Assembly (NCBI GenBank): GCA_949130495.1
Contig: OX422221.1
Span: 481,419,659-481,483,658, forward strand
DNA length: 64,000 bases
Direction of reading: 5' to 3'
Origin: Sambucus nigra
Taxonomy: Eukaryota; Streptophyta; Magnoliopsida; Dipsacales; Adoxaceae
Part shown: positions 1 through 12,760 of the stretch, one piece after another
How positions within the stretch are numbered: position 1 is the first letter of the stretch
How the letters are laid out: each line of letters opens with the position of its first letter
Translations under genes and position numbers: made by a program
Notes under the pieces: generated by a model
Databases searched by the model: none
Seen by the model: only the letters and a program-made list of their open reading frames with translations
Told to the model about the DNA's origin: nothing

Positions 1-957
1 CATTCTTTTGTTCCAAATTTGTACCTTTAATTGGAACCTCCTTTTTTATAAAAGCTTTGATAACCCATTGATTAGTGGTCTCTTTTGGAATTTCCTCCTT
101 CTTTTTGTCAATCTTGATAATATTTCCTCTGGGCTCCTTGTTAAACTCTTCTTTGTATAAACACTCCTCTTCTACATGGCCTATTCTTTCATAATTCAAA
201 TAGTATTTAGGTATCTCTTCATAATCAAAATATTGCCAAAACCCCTTCTCAATATCCTTATTTGCAATCCAAATCCTATTAGGTAAGGTCTTCTTTAAAT
301 CAACTTCGATGCAAACCCTAGCCAAGCTAGGTCTTCCAAGAGACGATGTTGTTGAATCCATTTTAAAAGGTAGACCAGCTGCTGAACATATAAAGAACAA
401 GCTTTCTTTATAGTAAAGATGGTTGGGAAGAAGAGGCAAACTAAACCAAATAGGAGTTATCGAAGATTCAGAAATGGGATGAAAATCATTTGTCCATTTG
501 AAAACTCTCATAGGGAATCTTTGAATATACCATGTTGAACGAGCCAAACACTGTGGAAATCTTCTTCAAAAAATAATCTAATCAACACATGTTTTTGATC
601 AATCAAACCAATATTGAAAGCAACTTTTAAACCCATAGTTGTAAACATTTTCCTTATTTATTCAATTAGGGGTCTTCCATGCATGAATTTGCCAACAAGA
701 GAAAATTTAAAAGGTTCAGATAATTTATCAAGATAAGAATTTTCAAGAAACAAAGCTGGTTCACCTTTGAAAAGGCTTATCTCATGCAACGTAGGTTTTG
801 CATGGGAAACTTTGCCAACCACTTCAACAAAGGATTTGGAAAGAGGAGGATTAGGGTTTGGGGAAAGAGGAGGAATAGGAAGTGAGGAACTACTTTTGGA
901 AGAATCATGAGTGTATGTTGCCACCTCCAGGATGGAGGTGGAAGGAATCGCCGTCAT
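1..957 (-). pseudogene. LINE ORF1-like protein (DUF4283 plus zinc knuckle), broken
   Basis: The reading frame starts at 957 and runs leftwards off the window. The N-terminal 100 residues end in a DUF4283-like stretch (SLVGKFMHGRPLIE). Past a stop at about 658 the family pattern continues (IRKMFTTMGLKVAFNIGL), then in another frame (FPMRVFKWTNDFHP, LARVCIEVDLKKTLPNRIW) and into a zinc-knuckle region at about 150-200. Plant L1-type LINEs carry this RNA-binding ORF1 protein upstream of endonuclease and RT. Here one stop and at least one frameshift (about 545) break it, and the first two knuckle cysteines read as tyrosines (YLNYERIGHVEEEC). The 5' end of the LINE seems to be near 987, where homology to the E1 LTR resumes, which suggests insertion into that LTR. 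The family is seen with good confidence; the insertion model is inference. Confidence 0.8.
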
Positions 958-1072
958 TCACTCTTAGGGTTCAAGGAATCGCCGTCTAACTAGTTTCTAT
1001 TTCACACACTTCATCATTTCTAGCTTATTCTTAGTTAAATTTTGTTTCTCTAATCACTAATCTCTCCATTTT

Positions 1073-1104
1073 ACACACACACGCGCACATGCACACACAC
1101 ACAG

Positions 1105-1186
<82 letters not shown>

Positions 1187-1187
1187 G
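1073..1187. repeat. Compound microsatellite (CA)n-(TA)n-(GA)n
   Basis: CA-rich repeats run from about 1073, an uninterrupted TA run occupies about 1109-1158 and a GA run 1159-1187. It abuts the foldback element at 1188. Confidence 0.97.
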
Positions 1188-1560
1188 CTCTCCAACATAC
1201 CTCATTAAACATACCTATTTTTTTTTAAATAGTAAAAAAAATAATTTTGAGTTAATATTTTTCATATGGGTTCATGATATTTCAATGTGTCCCCATAAAA
1301 ATATTTATCTCAAAATAATGTGTTTTGTTATTTTTAAAAAATAGGTAAAAAAATTGAAAGTTTTAAAGGGTAAAAATTGTTCCTTTGTTTACCTATTTTC
1401 TGAAACTAACAAAAAACATTATTTTCTGTTGATTTTTTTTATATGGTCACATTGAAATATCATGAAACCATATAAAAAATATCATCTCAAAAGTTTTCTT
1501 TATACTATTTTAAAAAATGGGTATGTTCATAGGTATATTGCGAGGAGGTATGTTAGAGAG
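1188..1560. mobile_element. Foldback/MITE-like element, about 373 bp
   Basis: The ends are inverted copies (CTCTCCAACATACCTC on the left; reverse complement CTCTCTAACATACCTC on the right). Most of the element is palindromic: the left arm's TTCATGATATTTCAATGTG recurs inverted in the right arm, and the similarity continues almost to the centre. No coding capacity is visible. The insertion is absent from the other E1 LTR copy. No clear target duplication is seen because the left flank is a GA repeat. It could be a Mutator-like MITE; superfamily not determined. Confidence 0.8.
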
Positions 1561-2468
1561 TCTGACTGCATATATATATGTAAATATATTCAAAGTTTTT
1601 TTTAAATCAAACTCAAAAAAAGAGGGTTTATACCCTAGTTCCCAATTTAATGTTATCTAATTTTTTATCACACTTTCGTTATACTTTACAGACTTTTGCA
1701 TAAAACAAGAGAGAAACCTTAGATTTGGACAATGGGTTGACTCCATCTTATTTCCCCTACAACTACCTGGATTTTGATGACATTTTCGTCTATGTACGCA
1801 TACCAGAATCACCTTTGCGATTCGAGTACTCTTTATTCATTTTCCTTTTCTATAATTATGTTATGATTCGGTACACTACTTTTATTTTTGTTGTTTTCAC
1901 TCATTTTTTCTATATAGTTAGCTTCTTCATGTTTATCATTTCTTAGCAATCGCGTGACAAGCCCATTCACTTTTTTTTATAGTGACACTACGATTCAGTA
2001 CACCACTCACACTTTAATCATTTTCACACATTTACTTAGTTTATCTCCTCAAAGTGACTCATTCCTATCTTTCCCATTATGTGGATATGACGATTTCACT
2101 CCTCAAGCAAATACACATACATTTACACGTTCATGAACATTTTTACTTTATACACATGACACATTTTACATATCATAAACGTTCACACACTTAAGGATAA
2201 GGAGGATATTTTTTTCCCGTGAGAGACTAAAAGAGGGAAATGGGTGCCTAACACCTTCTTATTTCGTAACGTATTATCCAATCACATATCATAATTGGTT
2301 TAGCATGCACTAGTAGTCTTTTATGCTATATTTTTTTATATGGCTATTCCATTCACAAGCCTCACACTGTCATTGACAGACACTTTTATAGTCCCTCTTA
2401 TCTCGAGGTAAGACCGTACGATACATTTGGTGAGAGCACCAGAACGACGAGGGGTCGGGATGGCCATC

Positions 2469-2487
2469 TGGGCGACTTTGTTGGGGA
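2469..2487 (+). promoter_or_regulatory. E1 primer binding site, tRNA-Arg type
   Basis: Directly after the LTR end (GGCCA, 2466) comes TCTGGGCGACTTTGTTGGGG, which resembles the tRNA-Arg-complementary site (TGGCGACTC..TGGGGA) known from Ogre-type elements. Mismatches fit an old copy. The position right after the LTR supports the call. Confidence 0.65.
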
Positions 2488-2741
2488 GTACTCTTTTTGA
2501 GGACTAGACTCTATTTACATGGGTTTTATTTTCTCTTCCCAACGTCATTTTCTACATGTGTATATATTTTCTCACCTCTATATTGGTTTTCTACTCATGC
2601 TCATATGTTCTACATGTTAAACTATCTTTATATGTTTCTCTCCATCACATGTATCTCTTACCTATTTTATTACGTGCATCATATTTCCACATATATCCAT
2701 GCTCTACTCCGCTTATACACATATCCATGCTTTATTTCACT

Positions 2742-2831
<90 letters not shown>

Positions 2832-4868
2832 TGTGTGTGCATGTGCGTGTGCGTGTGCGTGTGCGTGCACGCCTTATTCAACTTGTCGAGATTTCATGCA
2901 CTATGTCACTCATACATATCCATGCTTTACTCACATATATATGTCTCGTAATTCATGTTTACTCATACATATTTTCCACATTTCACTTCATCTATCCTCA
3001 TTTTCATGTTTTATTTTACTCACATATATTGAGACTTCACTCCACTTGTACATGTACCCATGTTTGATCCATTATGCACTTCACTTATACCCATGCTTTA
3101 TTCCACTTGTATATATCACATGCATCACATTATTTGTATATTACATCCATATTTTTCCTTAGTTAGACATTATTTCCATAATTTCTCACATGCATATATT
3201 TCCATGACTTTTTCATCTTGTATATTTATTGATGCAACATTTCACTAGTGTTTATCCCCATATTTTATATTACTTATACTTATTTTCAGGTTTTAGTTCA
3301 CTTGTATATAATTCATATCCCACTCTTTCTCTCACATGCTTCATGTTACCTGTACATATTTACTAGCTTTACCCTACTTTTGTAGCTATCTTTTTTATCA
3401 CATGCCATTTGTATTTATTCCCCCTCTTTACACTATTCTTAATAGTTTCACATATCCCTCTTAGTATACATAATACTTTGAATAAAACCACTAATTAAGA
3501 CTCGTGCATTTGCACACTATATTGCACACGCATCGAGTATTGAACCTAAATTTGTCCCGTATTGGGGAGTTTCTATGTGAAGGGTTTCCTATTCCACGGG
3601 GAACAATTAACCTAAGCAGTAGGTTCTCACCTGCCATTATCCAAGTACCCTCGACATATATCAAATAGTCGACTATAGCGTACCACTGACCGAACTCACG
3701 ACGGGAAGTATATAACATGAACTCATCCATGTACGTTGAGTATATCGAATTTTCTCTCACGCATACCCACACCATGAGGTATATCGTGAGGAAATTCATC
3801 ATCACTCGAATGTATCAAAAGGATTCTCCACCTTCATTGATGAATGATTTCCCCAATAGGCAAGAGGTATATCTTAGAAGTCATGCCAAAAGGGGGAACC
3901 CTTACACTACCCTCCCACGCATAACCCTCACATAGATATCTACCCTAGGACACTCATGCCTAGATTGTCGATTTTAACATGAAACTCTGCTAAAATTTTA
4001 GGCTATGTTACCTCCCAATTTTGCACTTTTTCGCTCGTTTTTAAAACTGTACCTATCCGTGAGTTTAGAAACAAGTCAAACCGCATCATGCATTATGAAA
4101 CCCATCTTCTCCTAGACTCGATTCTTGTTCGAAATTTCACTTTCACACTTGGTGGAATCTAATATAAGTGGAACCTAATAATAATAACTACGCTAAGGGG
4201 TTTTTTCTCCTTTTTTCAAAAATAAACCAAGATATTATATCCCTCTTAGGTGTGATCGCATTCCCCTAGCCTGGAATGTGTCCCTATTGGTTACGATAAG
4301 CTATCAGACCGCCTTAGACTCATACTTCATTATCGCCCAATTCTATAGAGATAGGGTAGTCTTACCCTTGTTTCCTCATAGAGAACCCTAATTAGAAAGC
4401 CAGCGTTCAACCATCTTTGATGACTCTACTTTCACAGCTCGCCACAAAGATCGATAATCTATAGTTGGATGTCAAGATGTGAAACAAACTAGGGTCGAGA
4501 TCCCCTAGAACCTCGAACCAAAGTTTATACCTAATGTTGTTTTCCCCCATGTCATGGGACCATAGATGCCCAAACCCATATAGGCCCCTGAAGAATACCA
4601 ATGTGATACACATGTTGCAATGCCTCCACTTGTCCCGCCCATCAATGGACCACATTGTGCTCATCTACCTATGCCAAATCTTATTCAAGTAAGGGCTAAC
4701 TTTCCCGTGCCTATTACTACTAATCCAAAAGAGTTATAAATTTATAGGGTGAAGGAAGATCTCAAGACGCACTCCCAAAAATTTGATCAAGTGAAGATTT
4801 TAAGATACTACCTAAAATATACCTATATGTCTCCCTACCCAAAGGTTTGACAACCTGAGAAATTTAAA
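2488..4868 (+). other. E1 untranslated leader, no gene recognised
   Basis: This stretch is low-complexity T/C/A-rich DNA with degenerate repeats of the type CCATGCTTTA..CACTTATAT between about 2690 and 3130. Several ORFs exist only because of the GT repeat. Nothing resembling a known protein is seen, though a decayed Ogre-type ORF1 cannot be excluded. Confidence 0.5.
2742..2869. repeat. Microsatellite (TA)n-(GT)n with GC-variant tail
   Basis: TA repeats (2742-2766) are followed by a long GT run and a degenerate GTGC section to about 2869. Confidence 0.97.
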
Positions 4869-5540
4869 ATGCCTAACATTGATAAATTTAGTGGGAGAGG
4901 TCATCCTATTGTGCATCTCAGGGAATATCATCGCACCATGAGTCTACTAGAGGCTGCAGAAGAAATAATGGTCCAAATGTTTCACTAGATCTTCAAAGAG
5001 AGTGCCCTTCATTAGTTTTTGTCGCTAGATGAGTCCCAAATCCGAAGTTAGGAGGATGTTGCTAGAGAATTTATGGGTTAGTATGAGTACAATGAGGAGT
5101 TTGAGGTAACGTGTTGAGACCTTCAGATATTCAAATAGGGTTATGGGAGTCTGTTAATGGTTTCAAAATAAGGTGGAGAGACAAAGATCTAAACATTACC
5201 AACCTCCTATAGTAAAGAAGAATTTTTTAAGGAACATTCTAAGTACCATGGGTAACTAATATTACCCTCATTTTAGAGCCCTCTGGGAGGCTGGGGTAAA
5301 GATGTAAAAAATTAGAAAATAGAATCAGAAGCAAAGAAGTCAATCGGTTAGTTTTCTGATTTGAAATACGAGAAACCCATTCTTGCTTCCCTCAATAACA
5401 TTTCCTCTAAACCAACCACTCCACAGGTGCCAAAATATTTCCATTATTACACTAGAAAAGAGTACACCAAGATTGACACTCCTCTGTCCAAGGTATATTA
5501 GGCCCTCTTATCCCGTAACCTCATAAGATAATGTACCCTC
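4869..5540 (+). pseudogene. E1 gag remnant (retrotransposon gag)
   Basis: Translation from 4869 gives MPNIDKFSGRGHPIVHLREY, the usual start of the Tat/Ogre gag core (a family pattern of the form K(F/Y)DG.G.P..H). It continues through AAEEIMVQMF and EDVAREFMG. Near the end YTRKEYTKIDTPLSKVY..LL resembles the segment after gag in this lineage. At least ten stop codons interrupt it, several of them at expected Gln, Trp or Arg positions. Gag forms the virus-like particle; this copy cannot. Assignment rests on pattern recognition only. Confidence 0.65.
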
Positions 5541-7060
5541 ATCCACTACTTGGTCCTCTTCCCAAGTATTTCAAGAATAATAACCTTTGTAACTTTCACC
5601 AAATCGCTGAGCATACCCTAACCAATGTCACCACTTTAAAATTATTGTACCTTTAATCCTATAACCAAACACTACCCAAAATCCTCTGCCAATACATCAA
5701 GTTGGCTTGAATGCCATACTTACCAGTGAAGATCCCAATTTCAACCCCTCAACCAGAATTAAACCCTTAAATAATTCCCATTCCACCAGCACTCGGTAAA
5801 ACCGTAGTTCTTCTTCAAGTCTGCCCATCCTTATTATTACATCTTTAAAATGACTATGACTGAGAACTTTCCCTGATGATGAGAGCTTCTATTATTGTTA
5901 GACACGGGTCAGAAACACAGTGAATGGATCTACTTGCCATCCTTGAACAATTGAGAGAGTTTGGAATGAAATTTACACCAAAACTAACCATTGAAGAAGA
6001 AGATTATGCAAGAATTAGTTCTCTTTACATGGAAGCCCATAAGCGGGCCTACGAATCCCTTGACTGGTTCATACCTCCTAAAGAAATTAGCTTTAGTATC
6101 ATTGTCCAAATCCCAACTGATGAGAGCATTAAGAATGGGAAAATTTTGAAGATCTCGATCTGCTATTTTCCATAATGCTAAGAAGATTCATGGTCCGTTC
6201 CCAGAATCATTTATCTACAGCATGGAAAAACTTACATTATAAGTCTCTTAAAGTTACGGAATGCATAGACTTATCAAGAAACAACTTCATAGCTTCCACA
6301 GGATGGGATGATGACTCCGACCCCTCAAATGATTCCAATGGAGAATCCAATAATGAAACCCCTAATAAAATTTCCTCCTTCTATGGAGAGATTTAATTTA
6401 AAGAACTTATATCAGAAATCAATAAATTATTTATCGCTCCTAAGATAAATGAATAAATTAGACTTATCTTTAGTTTCTCATTAATGAAGCCACTAATAAT
6501 CAAGTCATATGATTCGAGATTTTTCTGATAAAGAAAGCACTGAAAGCATGGATAGTGATGAAATATTCAATACTGAACTAGGGATGGACCTCTGCATGAT
6601 CCATGCCAAATCTGAGTCATCTAACCCTACCCAGAAGATTACGCTTTCTTTCAAACCTCTCCTCAACTGGTCGATCATTTCGACTAATCCGACCCTACCA
6701 ACCAAAAACCCTTTTATCTATCACCTTGAGACTTAATATGTTTTTACTTTTTATTTCCAGTAGAAACTTAAAAGAGGCTTTCTTTGAGGAGGTTGTCACC
6801 GTTATTTTACCCAAAAATGATATCAATGAAATAAACGAAGATTTTGAGTATCTTGTTGTGACTTATATTAATTTCATTGATTCTAATAATCAAACAGTTG
6901 ACGAAGATGATTTAATGAATGAACAATTCTTAACTAATCTCAATAAGTAAAAAATGGATATAACATAATCACGTTTAAACTAATGATGAGGAGAATGTTG
7001 TCATTAATCTTTGTTCTAGTAGCACTCGGTGAGAGATTAGGATATGATAAACCCTCAATG
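5541..7060 (+). pseudogene. E1 protease/linker region, heavily decayed
   Basis: A possible protease active-site fragment occurs near 5895 (LLLDTGQKHSEW, the DTG motif in context). Downstream the reading is broken, with acidic stretches such as DSNNQTVDEDDLMNEQ near 6890, typical of the linker before RT in Tat/Ogre polyproteins. The short open frames at 5924-6175, 6175-6396, 6509-6736 and 6603-6950 are pieces of this decayed region rather than genes. Confidence 0.45.
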
Positions 7061-8700
7061 AGCATAAGCATACACAATTCAAAACATTTTTACAGGAGTA
7101 TGTAGACGTATTCTCAGGGTCTTATAGTGACATTCCTATCAGTGACCCATATATCGTGTAACATGAGATCCCTACATTTATTGAGTGCAAGCCTTTCAAG
7201 AAAAAGTTGAGGCTCCAACCAGAATGGTCTATTAAAGTGAAAGATGAAGTAGTTAAGCAATTGAATTTTGCATAGTCAAATGTGTAACCTAGCTTGCCAA
7301 CATTAGTTCATATGTTGAAATCAGGAGAAAAATTCCTCGTGTGCGTCGACTATCAGGATTTCAATAAAGTTTCTCCAAAAGACGATTACCCTCTAACCAA
7401 TATTAACATGATCATTGACAATACTTCCAATCATGCCCTCAAATCATTTGTAGATGGATGTATCTGATATAATCAGATTAAAATGCATCATGATCACCAA
7501 GATAAGTGGACTTTCACCACCCAATGAGGGGCCTTATGCTACAATGTTATGAATTTTTTCCCAAAAATATTAAGGATATATATCAAAGGTCAACCATAAC
7601 CATCCTACATGACCTCATTTATAATTTAGACAAGTTCTATGTTAATGACATCATCCTCAAATCCAAGAATCGAGAATGTCACATCCCTTCCATATGGAAA
7701 TTATTCTAATGGTCGATGCAATATCAAATGCGCCTCAATCCAAAAACATGCATTTTTGATGTTATAAAAGGCAAACTCCTATGCTTCACGGTTAGTGAAA
7801 GGGTAATCGAAGAAGGCCCTTCTAAGGAAGTCCTTAAAATTTCACTATCTTAGACAGAGAAAGAGGTACATCGTTTCTTAAGAAATCTTCAATTCATCAG
7901 TTATTTCACATTAATTTACGAGCCCATCTTAAAACTTATCTAAAACAATTCAACAAATGTATTGAATAAGGCATGCTAATAAGCCTTCAGTAAAATCGAG
8001 AAGTATTTTACTCAACCACTAGTGCTCATACCACCACAACGTGGTCTAAACCGCCTCCTATACCTGACTGTCATCAATACTACAGTTGGGGCTATGAAAT
8101 ATCAATACATAGAGGATTCACGAAAGGAGACGACCATCTTCCACATTAATCAAAGACTGACCGGGTATGAGGTAAACTACACAATCTTATAAAAGGCAGG
8201 TGTCACTTTAGTTTGGGCCATTCAGAAACTCCCACACTACATGTTTGCATTCCCCACCAAGTTAGCATCCTGAATAGAACCCATGAAGTATTTACTAGAG
8301 AAACCTGCTTTATTAAGTCGCATGGATCGATGGATTCTTTTGTTTGCTGAGTTCGACATCACATATGTCACATAAAAATTCATTAAAAAGGGTTGTCTGT
8401 GACTACCTAGTTGACCATCCTATAGAAGAAGTCGATGTGTGGATCTCAAAATTCTCAGAAGAAGATATTCTTTGCGTTAGTAGTGAAGAACTCCAGCGGT
8501 AATTATTTTTTGATATAGCTATGAACAATAACGGATATGGTATTAGGATACTTCTAATCGTGCCCGATGATTCTCATACTCCCATCGCCATTAAGCTAGA
8601 CTTCCCTTACACCAACAATATGAAAAACTATTAGTCATGCACCATGGTCATTAAGATTTATCTCGATAAAGGAATATAATAACTTGATGTCCATAGAGAC
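7061..8700 (+). pseudogene. E1 reverse transcriptase and RNase H remnant
   Basis: Successive Ty3/Gypsy RT blocks are visible: a pre-RT segment (FLQEYVDVFSGSYSDIP, about 7090), KKLRLQPEWSIKVKDEVVKQ (about 7200), LVCVDYQDFNKVSPKDDYPL (about 7340), YNQIKMHHDHQDKWTFTT (about 7470) and the catalytic box at about 7640 reading FYVNDIILKSK. The family motif is YVDD, so one catalytic aspartate has become asparagine. At about 8500 LFFDIAMNNNGYGIRILL marks the RNase H domain (family pattern LYFDGA.N..G.G), with its glycine and alanine also altered. Many stops are present. RT copies element RNA into DNA; this copy is inactive. Confidence 0.8.
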
Positions 8701-8985
8701 TCGACCCTCATCATAATACAAGTTCTCCAGAAATAGAAAGTTAAGGGTGATAAACTCCTGCCCTCCATGCCCATCTTGAAAAGCTCGCTTCATGATTCAA
8801 AGATTTTATCTTCCATTGCATCTCTAGTTCAAGGAATAGTTTGATTAATATGTTGTTAACACTAGCTTCCATGGTCGACATGCTCGAGGGAATAATGATT
8901 ACCTATACAAGTTCAGAAATAATATAGGCCAATTCACTGCTACCATATCGATCTTTATATGGAAGAAGACTCGAACAAGTTTATA

Positions 8986-10210
8986 TTATTTTATTATGAT
9001 ATTTAGTGCCCCCTCAAACATGGTTGATACCCTTAAGGTCCTAATAAGAAAGGTCATATGACCCTCCAAAAGCTCATAGCCCAATACATCATCTTTAATA
9101 AATCTCCATTCAAAAGTAACTTTAATGGCACCCATTTACAATGCATAGCAAGGGATGATGCTAAAGAGATTATGTGGAAAATCCCTGATGAGGAGTGCAA
9201 AACCACATGAACAATCATATGATTTCCAATAACATCGTCCGATAAGGGCACTATTGGACTATCATGGTCTAGGATTGCCCAGCGTGATTCAAGAGGTGCC
9301 TCAAATGCCAATAATTTACCTCCCTGAGAGTGGTACAACATGACCTCTCCCAATGCCTTATCAACTTGGAGCATAGATATCATTGGGAAAGTCTATCCCA
9401 AGGAATCTAATGGGAATGAATTCATCTTAGTCTCCATTTACTATTTCACTAAAAGGGTTGAAGCTCAGGATTACACAGTGTTGAATACAAATAAAGTGGC
9501 AAAGTTCATCTGGAAGAATGTCATTTATCATTGCGATGTCCCTCATGAGATTGTATATGATAATATCCTTAATTTTGAAGCTGAAGTCGCAAAAGTGGTT
9601 GAAAAAAATGGGATTCATATACATAAGTCTTCACCTTACAGATCACAACCCAATGGGGATGTTGAGGTTGTGAATAAGGGCCTCAAATCCATAATCAGTA
9701 AGATGATAGAAAGTTACAAATATTATGCCAGATAAGATCCTTTATGCCCTCTAAGGCTACTGCATGTCCATCAGAATGACCATTAGGGATACTCCCTACT
9801 CCCTAGTTTATGGTATGTAGGTAGTCTTACCTGTCAAACTCAAAATCACTTCTTTGCAAGAATCAAATTGGAGAAGTTGATCGGCACCAAATCCATTACG
9901 ATGAACTATCACTCTAGGATGAAAAAGAGGACTTGAAAATTTATACCTCATATAAGGGTATCATCGTTGAATTGCACAATCAGTCAATATGAAAATCAAG
10001 GACCGCGATGTGTAAGAAGGCTACTTCACTCTCAACGAGATTATAGAACCTATTTGGGACTCTATAGTGAAATTCAAGCCCAATTTGTGTGGGCTAGACC
10101 TTGTGAAGAAAATATTATTATGAGGTTATGTTAAGCTCACAGATCTCGACGGAGAAGAGATGACGTGACTAGTGAACTTAGACCATTTCAAGAGGTTTCA
10201 TCATTAATTT
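8986..10210 (+). pseudogene. E1 integrase remnant
   Basis: A zinc-binding N-terminal region is readable from about 9060 (KLIAQYIIFNKSPFK, FNGTHLQCI). An open stretch at 9340-9735 holds the catalytic core: STWSIDIIGKVYPK (first Asp), VYDNILNFEAE (second Asp; the family has S-D-N-G) and SPYRSQPNGDVEVVNKGLKS (the Glu). The DDE positions look retained although the frame around them is broken. The C-terminal part ends with GYVKLTDLDGEEMT and NLDHFKRFHH near 10200, the lineage's usual end. Integrase would insert the cDNA into the chromosome. Confidence 0.85.
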
Positions 10211-10781
10211 GACTCTAATCATGCTACACAATTCTCACCTCCATTATATTCGAAAATTTTCCCCATTCTCCCTAAATAAGAACTACATAGGACCTGATCC
10301 TCTCAAAATATTTTTAAACATTACAAACATTTTATCCCCACAGAGGTATGTAGGCAACCCATAAAGGAACTTTGTTTGCGGTACTCTCTTTTATCTCAAA
10401 ATGCTCTTCATTCTCCCAACAAGAACATTAATTCCCTATCATAGTTTAATAGAATAAACGAATTTTATATGACTTAGCAATCCGTATATCTAGTTCAAAC
10501 ATAAATAAATCTTGCACAAAGGCACACCAAGATATGATAAAATTAACATTTATTTCAAATATTATTTATTCAAATACACCCTTTACATAAATCATTAATG
10601 ACGGTCTTTCCAAACACCTTCAATACTTATAACCATACTTAAACCCACAATACCCAAATCTACATCAAACAAACAATAGACCTTCACTAAAAGAAACACA
10701 AAAATCTACATCAAACAACCTACCAAAAACCAACAGCTAAACATACCATTTATCCTTAAAAAACATTAATAAAAACCTTCC
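10211..10781 (+). other. E1 region after pol, no gene
   Basis: Non-coding. It contains GAGGTATGTAGGCAACCCA at about 10343, a motif commonly seen just after integrase in Tat/Ogre-type elements. The rest is AT-rich with no recognisable feature. Confidence 0.5.
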
Positions 10782-11033
10782 TCAACTGCCAAAGGGTACC
10801 GCCTTATCATCATCACCATAACCACCATCATCGTCCCAGGGTCCCCAATAGTCTTCATTCTGAATACGCACTCTTATGCTATCAATGCGATTATACACCT
10901 TGAAAAGTTTAGACAAAACTACGACGCCCTCTCCCACAACCTTCGCCACTAAAGGCCCCCTTTGACCATACTGTTCAACACAATTGTTTAAAACTAAATC
11001 CTTCCATACCCATTTCATGTAGTCACCTAACAT
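10782..11033 (-). pseudogene. E1 antisense additional ORF, putative C-terminal part
   Basis: This is an 83-codon open frame antisense to E1, between its integrase and its 3' LTR. It contains VAKVVGEGVVVLSKLFKVYN and a very acidic end (YWGPWDDDGGYGDDDK). I recognise no domain. The Tat lineage (Retand, Grande, RIRE2) is known to carry antisense additional ORFs in this place, which makes an aORF plausible. Removing solo LTR A joins this region to the 22.2-23.2 kb stretch, where a gene-like antisense start is seen (22913-23170). Whether the two belong together is inference. Confidence 0.35.
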
Positions 11034-11121
11034 TATCGGAGCTTATGCTATATACATGTTCGAATGGAGAGATGGCATATGGCACTACCACAAACTCCCC
11101 AAAGACATCTGTGACACCCTG

Positions 11122-12760
11122 TGACGTGACTAAGAACGTGTCTCAGAAGTGCGTACTCTCTAGGCTCAAGTGAAATCCTGTCACTCAAGTAATAATCCGA
11201 TAAGTCGGGTATCGATCCTCAGGTAAATAGGACAACAGAGTTGTGACGATGTTGGACAGACGAAGGAAACCTAACTTTGACTCTAAAAAGAAAGGAAAAA
11301 ATGATTTGTTTTGAGAATTGGCTACAACTAAATGCAATTTGAAATTATGAATGAAATGAAACTATTCTAAATTACCTAAAATACTAACGATGAATGATTT
11401 AAAACTAGAACTATATGATGAAGAAAATAGGACGGGAATACAATCCCTCAACCCTAGTGTATTGATGGTATAAAACTAATTGTAAATTTAAGTGATTAAT
11501 TAGACCCGGACTTTAGTACTCCCAATCATTACGTATATAAGGTTCAAGCCCGCACCATACGAAATCAGAGGATGACTAAAGCGGTAACGCACGATAGTAA
11601 CACTCGCATTGCATTCTAAAGCATCCCGGTTACCCTGAAGCAAACGAGATCCAAAGATCTATAATGGTTGTGATGCTACGCAATACGGTCATACTAAATC
11701 ATTAAATTTAGAGGATTAATTTTATACACATGCAACTACCACATTAGGTTGAGTTCATGCATTCCGACCTTTTAAAATCTAGCCTAACATGATGAAATTA
11801 ATGAAAACGATTGTTGAATTGCAAGAAATCATGATTAAACTAAGGGAGAAATGAATAATGGTGTAGAAGGAAGATTAGACAGAAGAAATTAATCAACTAA
11901 CTTACCAAAGCACTAAAAGCATCAACTAAAATTACTTGTAATCACAGAAATCTGAACAAACTTCAATCTTGGAATTAAAATTGCAATAAATCTTCAAACT
12001 AGGATTTTGTAGCAACTTTCTCTCTCCAATTACCTCTAAAGGTTCTAACTGAAAAAGGGAAAAATTAGATTAATTTTTCTGCCCCTAAAATGATAATAAA
12101 TCGGGTTTAAATACCCTATAAGACTCCAAGAGTTTTAGCTTAACCAGGACTCTCCATTGGAGGAAGAGTAAAAAAAAAACTGCGACAGTCGGACCGGTCC
12201 TGTCCTCCTTCGGTTCGATTTGGCTTGGATCCGGATCAGTTCTTTTCTTTTCTTCCCGGATCGGTTCTTTTAATTTCTGACCGGATCGATCCTATTCGGA
12301 TCGATTCTTTTAATTTTCATCAAATTCGATTCGTCTTCTGTTTGGGGTTCTCTGGAACTTGGTATTTCGGATCGGTCCTATCTTTCTTTGACTTTTTCTT
12401 CTATCTTTGACTGCTCATAACTTTCACACCAGGACTCCGATTGAGGTACTGTTTCTTCCTATGTACTTGTAAACTTGATATCTTCAACTTTTCTTGAGAT
12501 GCCTCATCCGAATTCCGGGTAAAAATAACAACTTTCCCCTTTTGACTTTCCTTTTTTTCTTTCTTTATTCTTCCGATTTCTTTCCTACTTTAGTGACATC
12601 AAATACCTGTAAAATTAGTATGAAATACCTGAAACTCAGGGTACTCGTTAGAATAAGTCAGTAGCAAGATTATGATATAAAATCAAATCGATTACGTTAT
12701 TCGAGGTGCTAAAAGTAACTAAATTAAAGGCATAAATTTAGAAGAATTTATGCCTAATCA
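11122..12760 (-). repeat. E2 3' LTR
   Basis: 1639 bp, reading TGACGTGACTAAG..GCCTAATCA on the plus strand and near-identical to 17712-19370. A polypurine tract (CAGGGGGATT on the minus strand, 12761-12770) lies directly inside it. Confidence 0.93.

Larger units (their letters stand above)
988..2466 (+). mobile_element. E1 5' LTR, 3' portion
   Basis: From AACTAGTTTCTATTTCAC onward this matches the copy starting near 30168, through the block GTGCCTAACACCTTC (about 2247) to the shared end GATGGCCA at 2466. The first part of the LTR is missing or displaced by the LINE to the left. About 500 bases (roughly 1085-1600: microsatellite plus foldback element) are absent from the other copy and are later insertions. 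Short ORFs across 1725-2136 are not supported as genes. Confidence 0.65.

Noticed and set aside
2497..3162. Overlapping ORFs up to 221 codons over the GT microsatellite
   Set aside because: They exist because a GT/CA repeat has no stop codons in any frame; composition is Cys-Val or His-Thr repeats.
4407..4664. Minus-strand 85-codon ORF
   Set aside because: Opposite the N-terminal part of the decayed E1 gag region; no recognisable motif.
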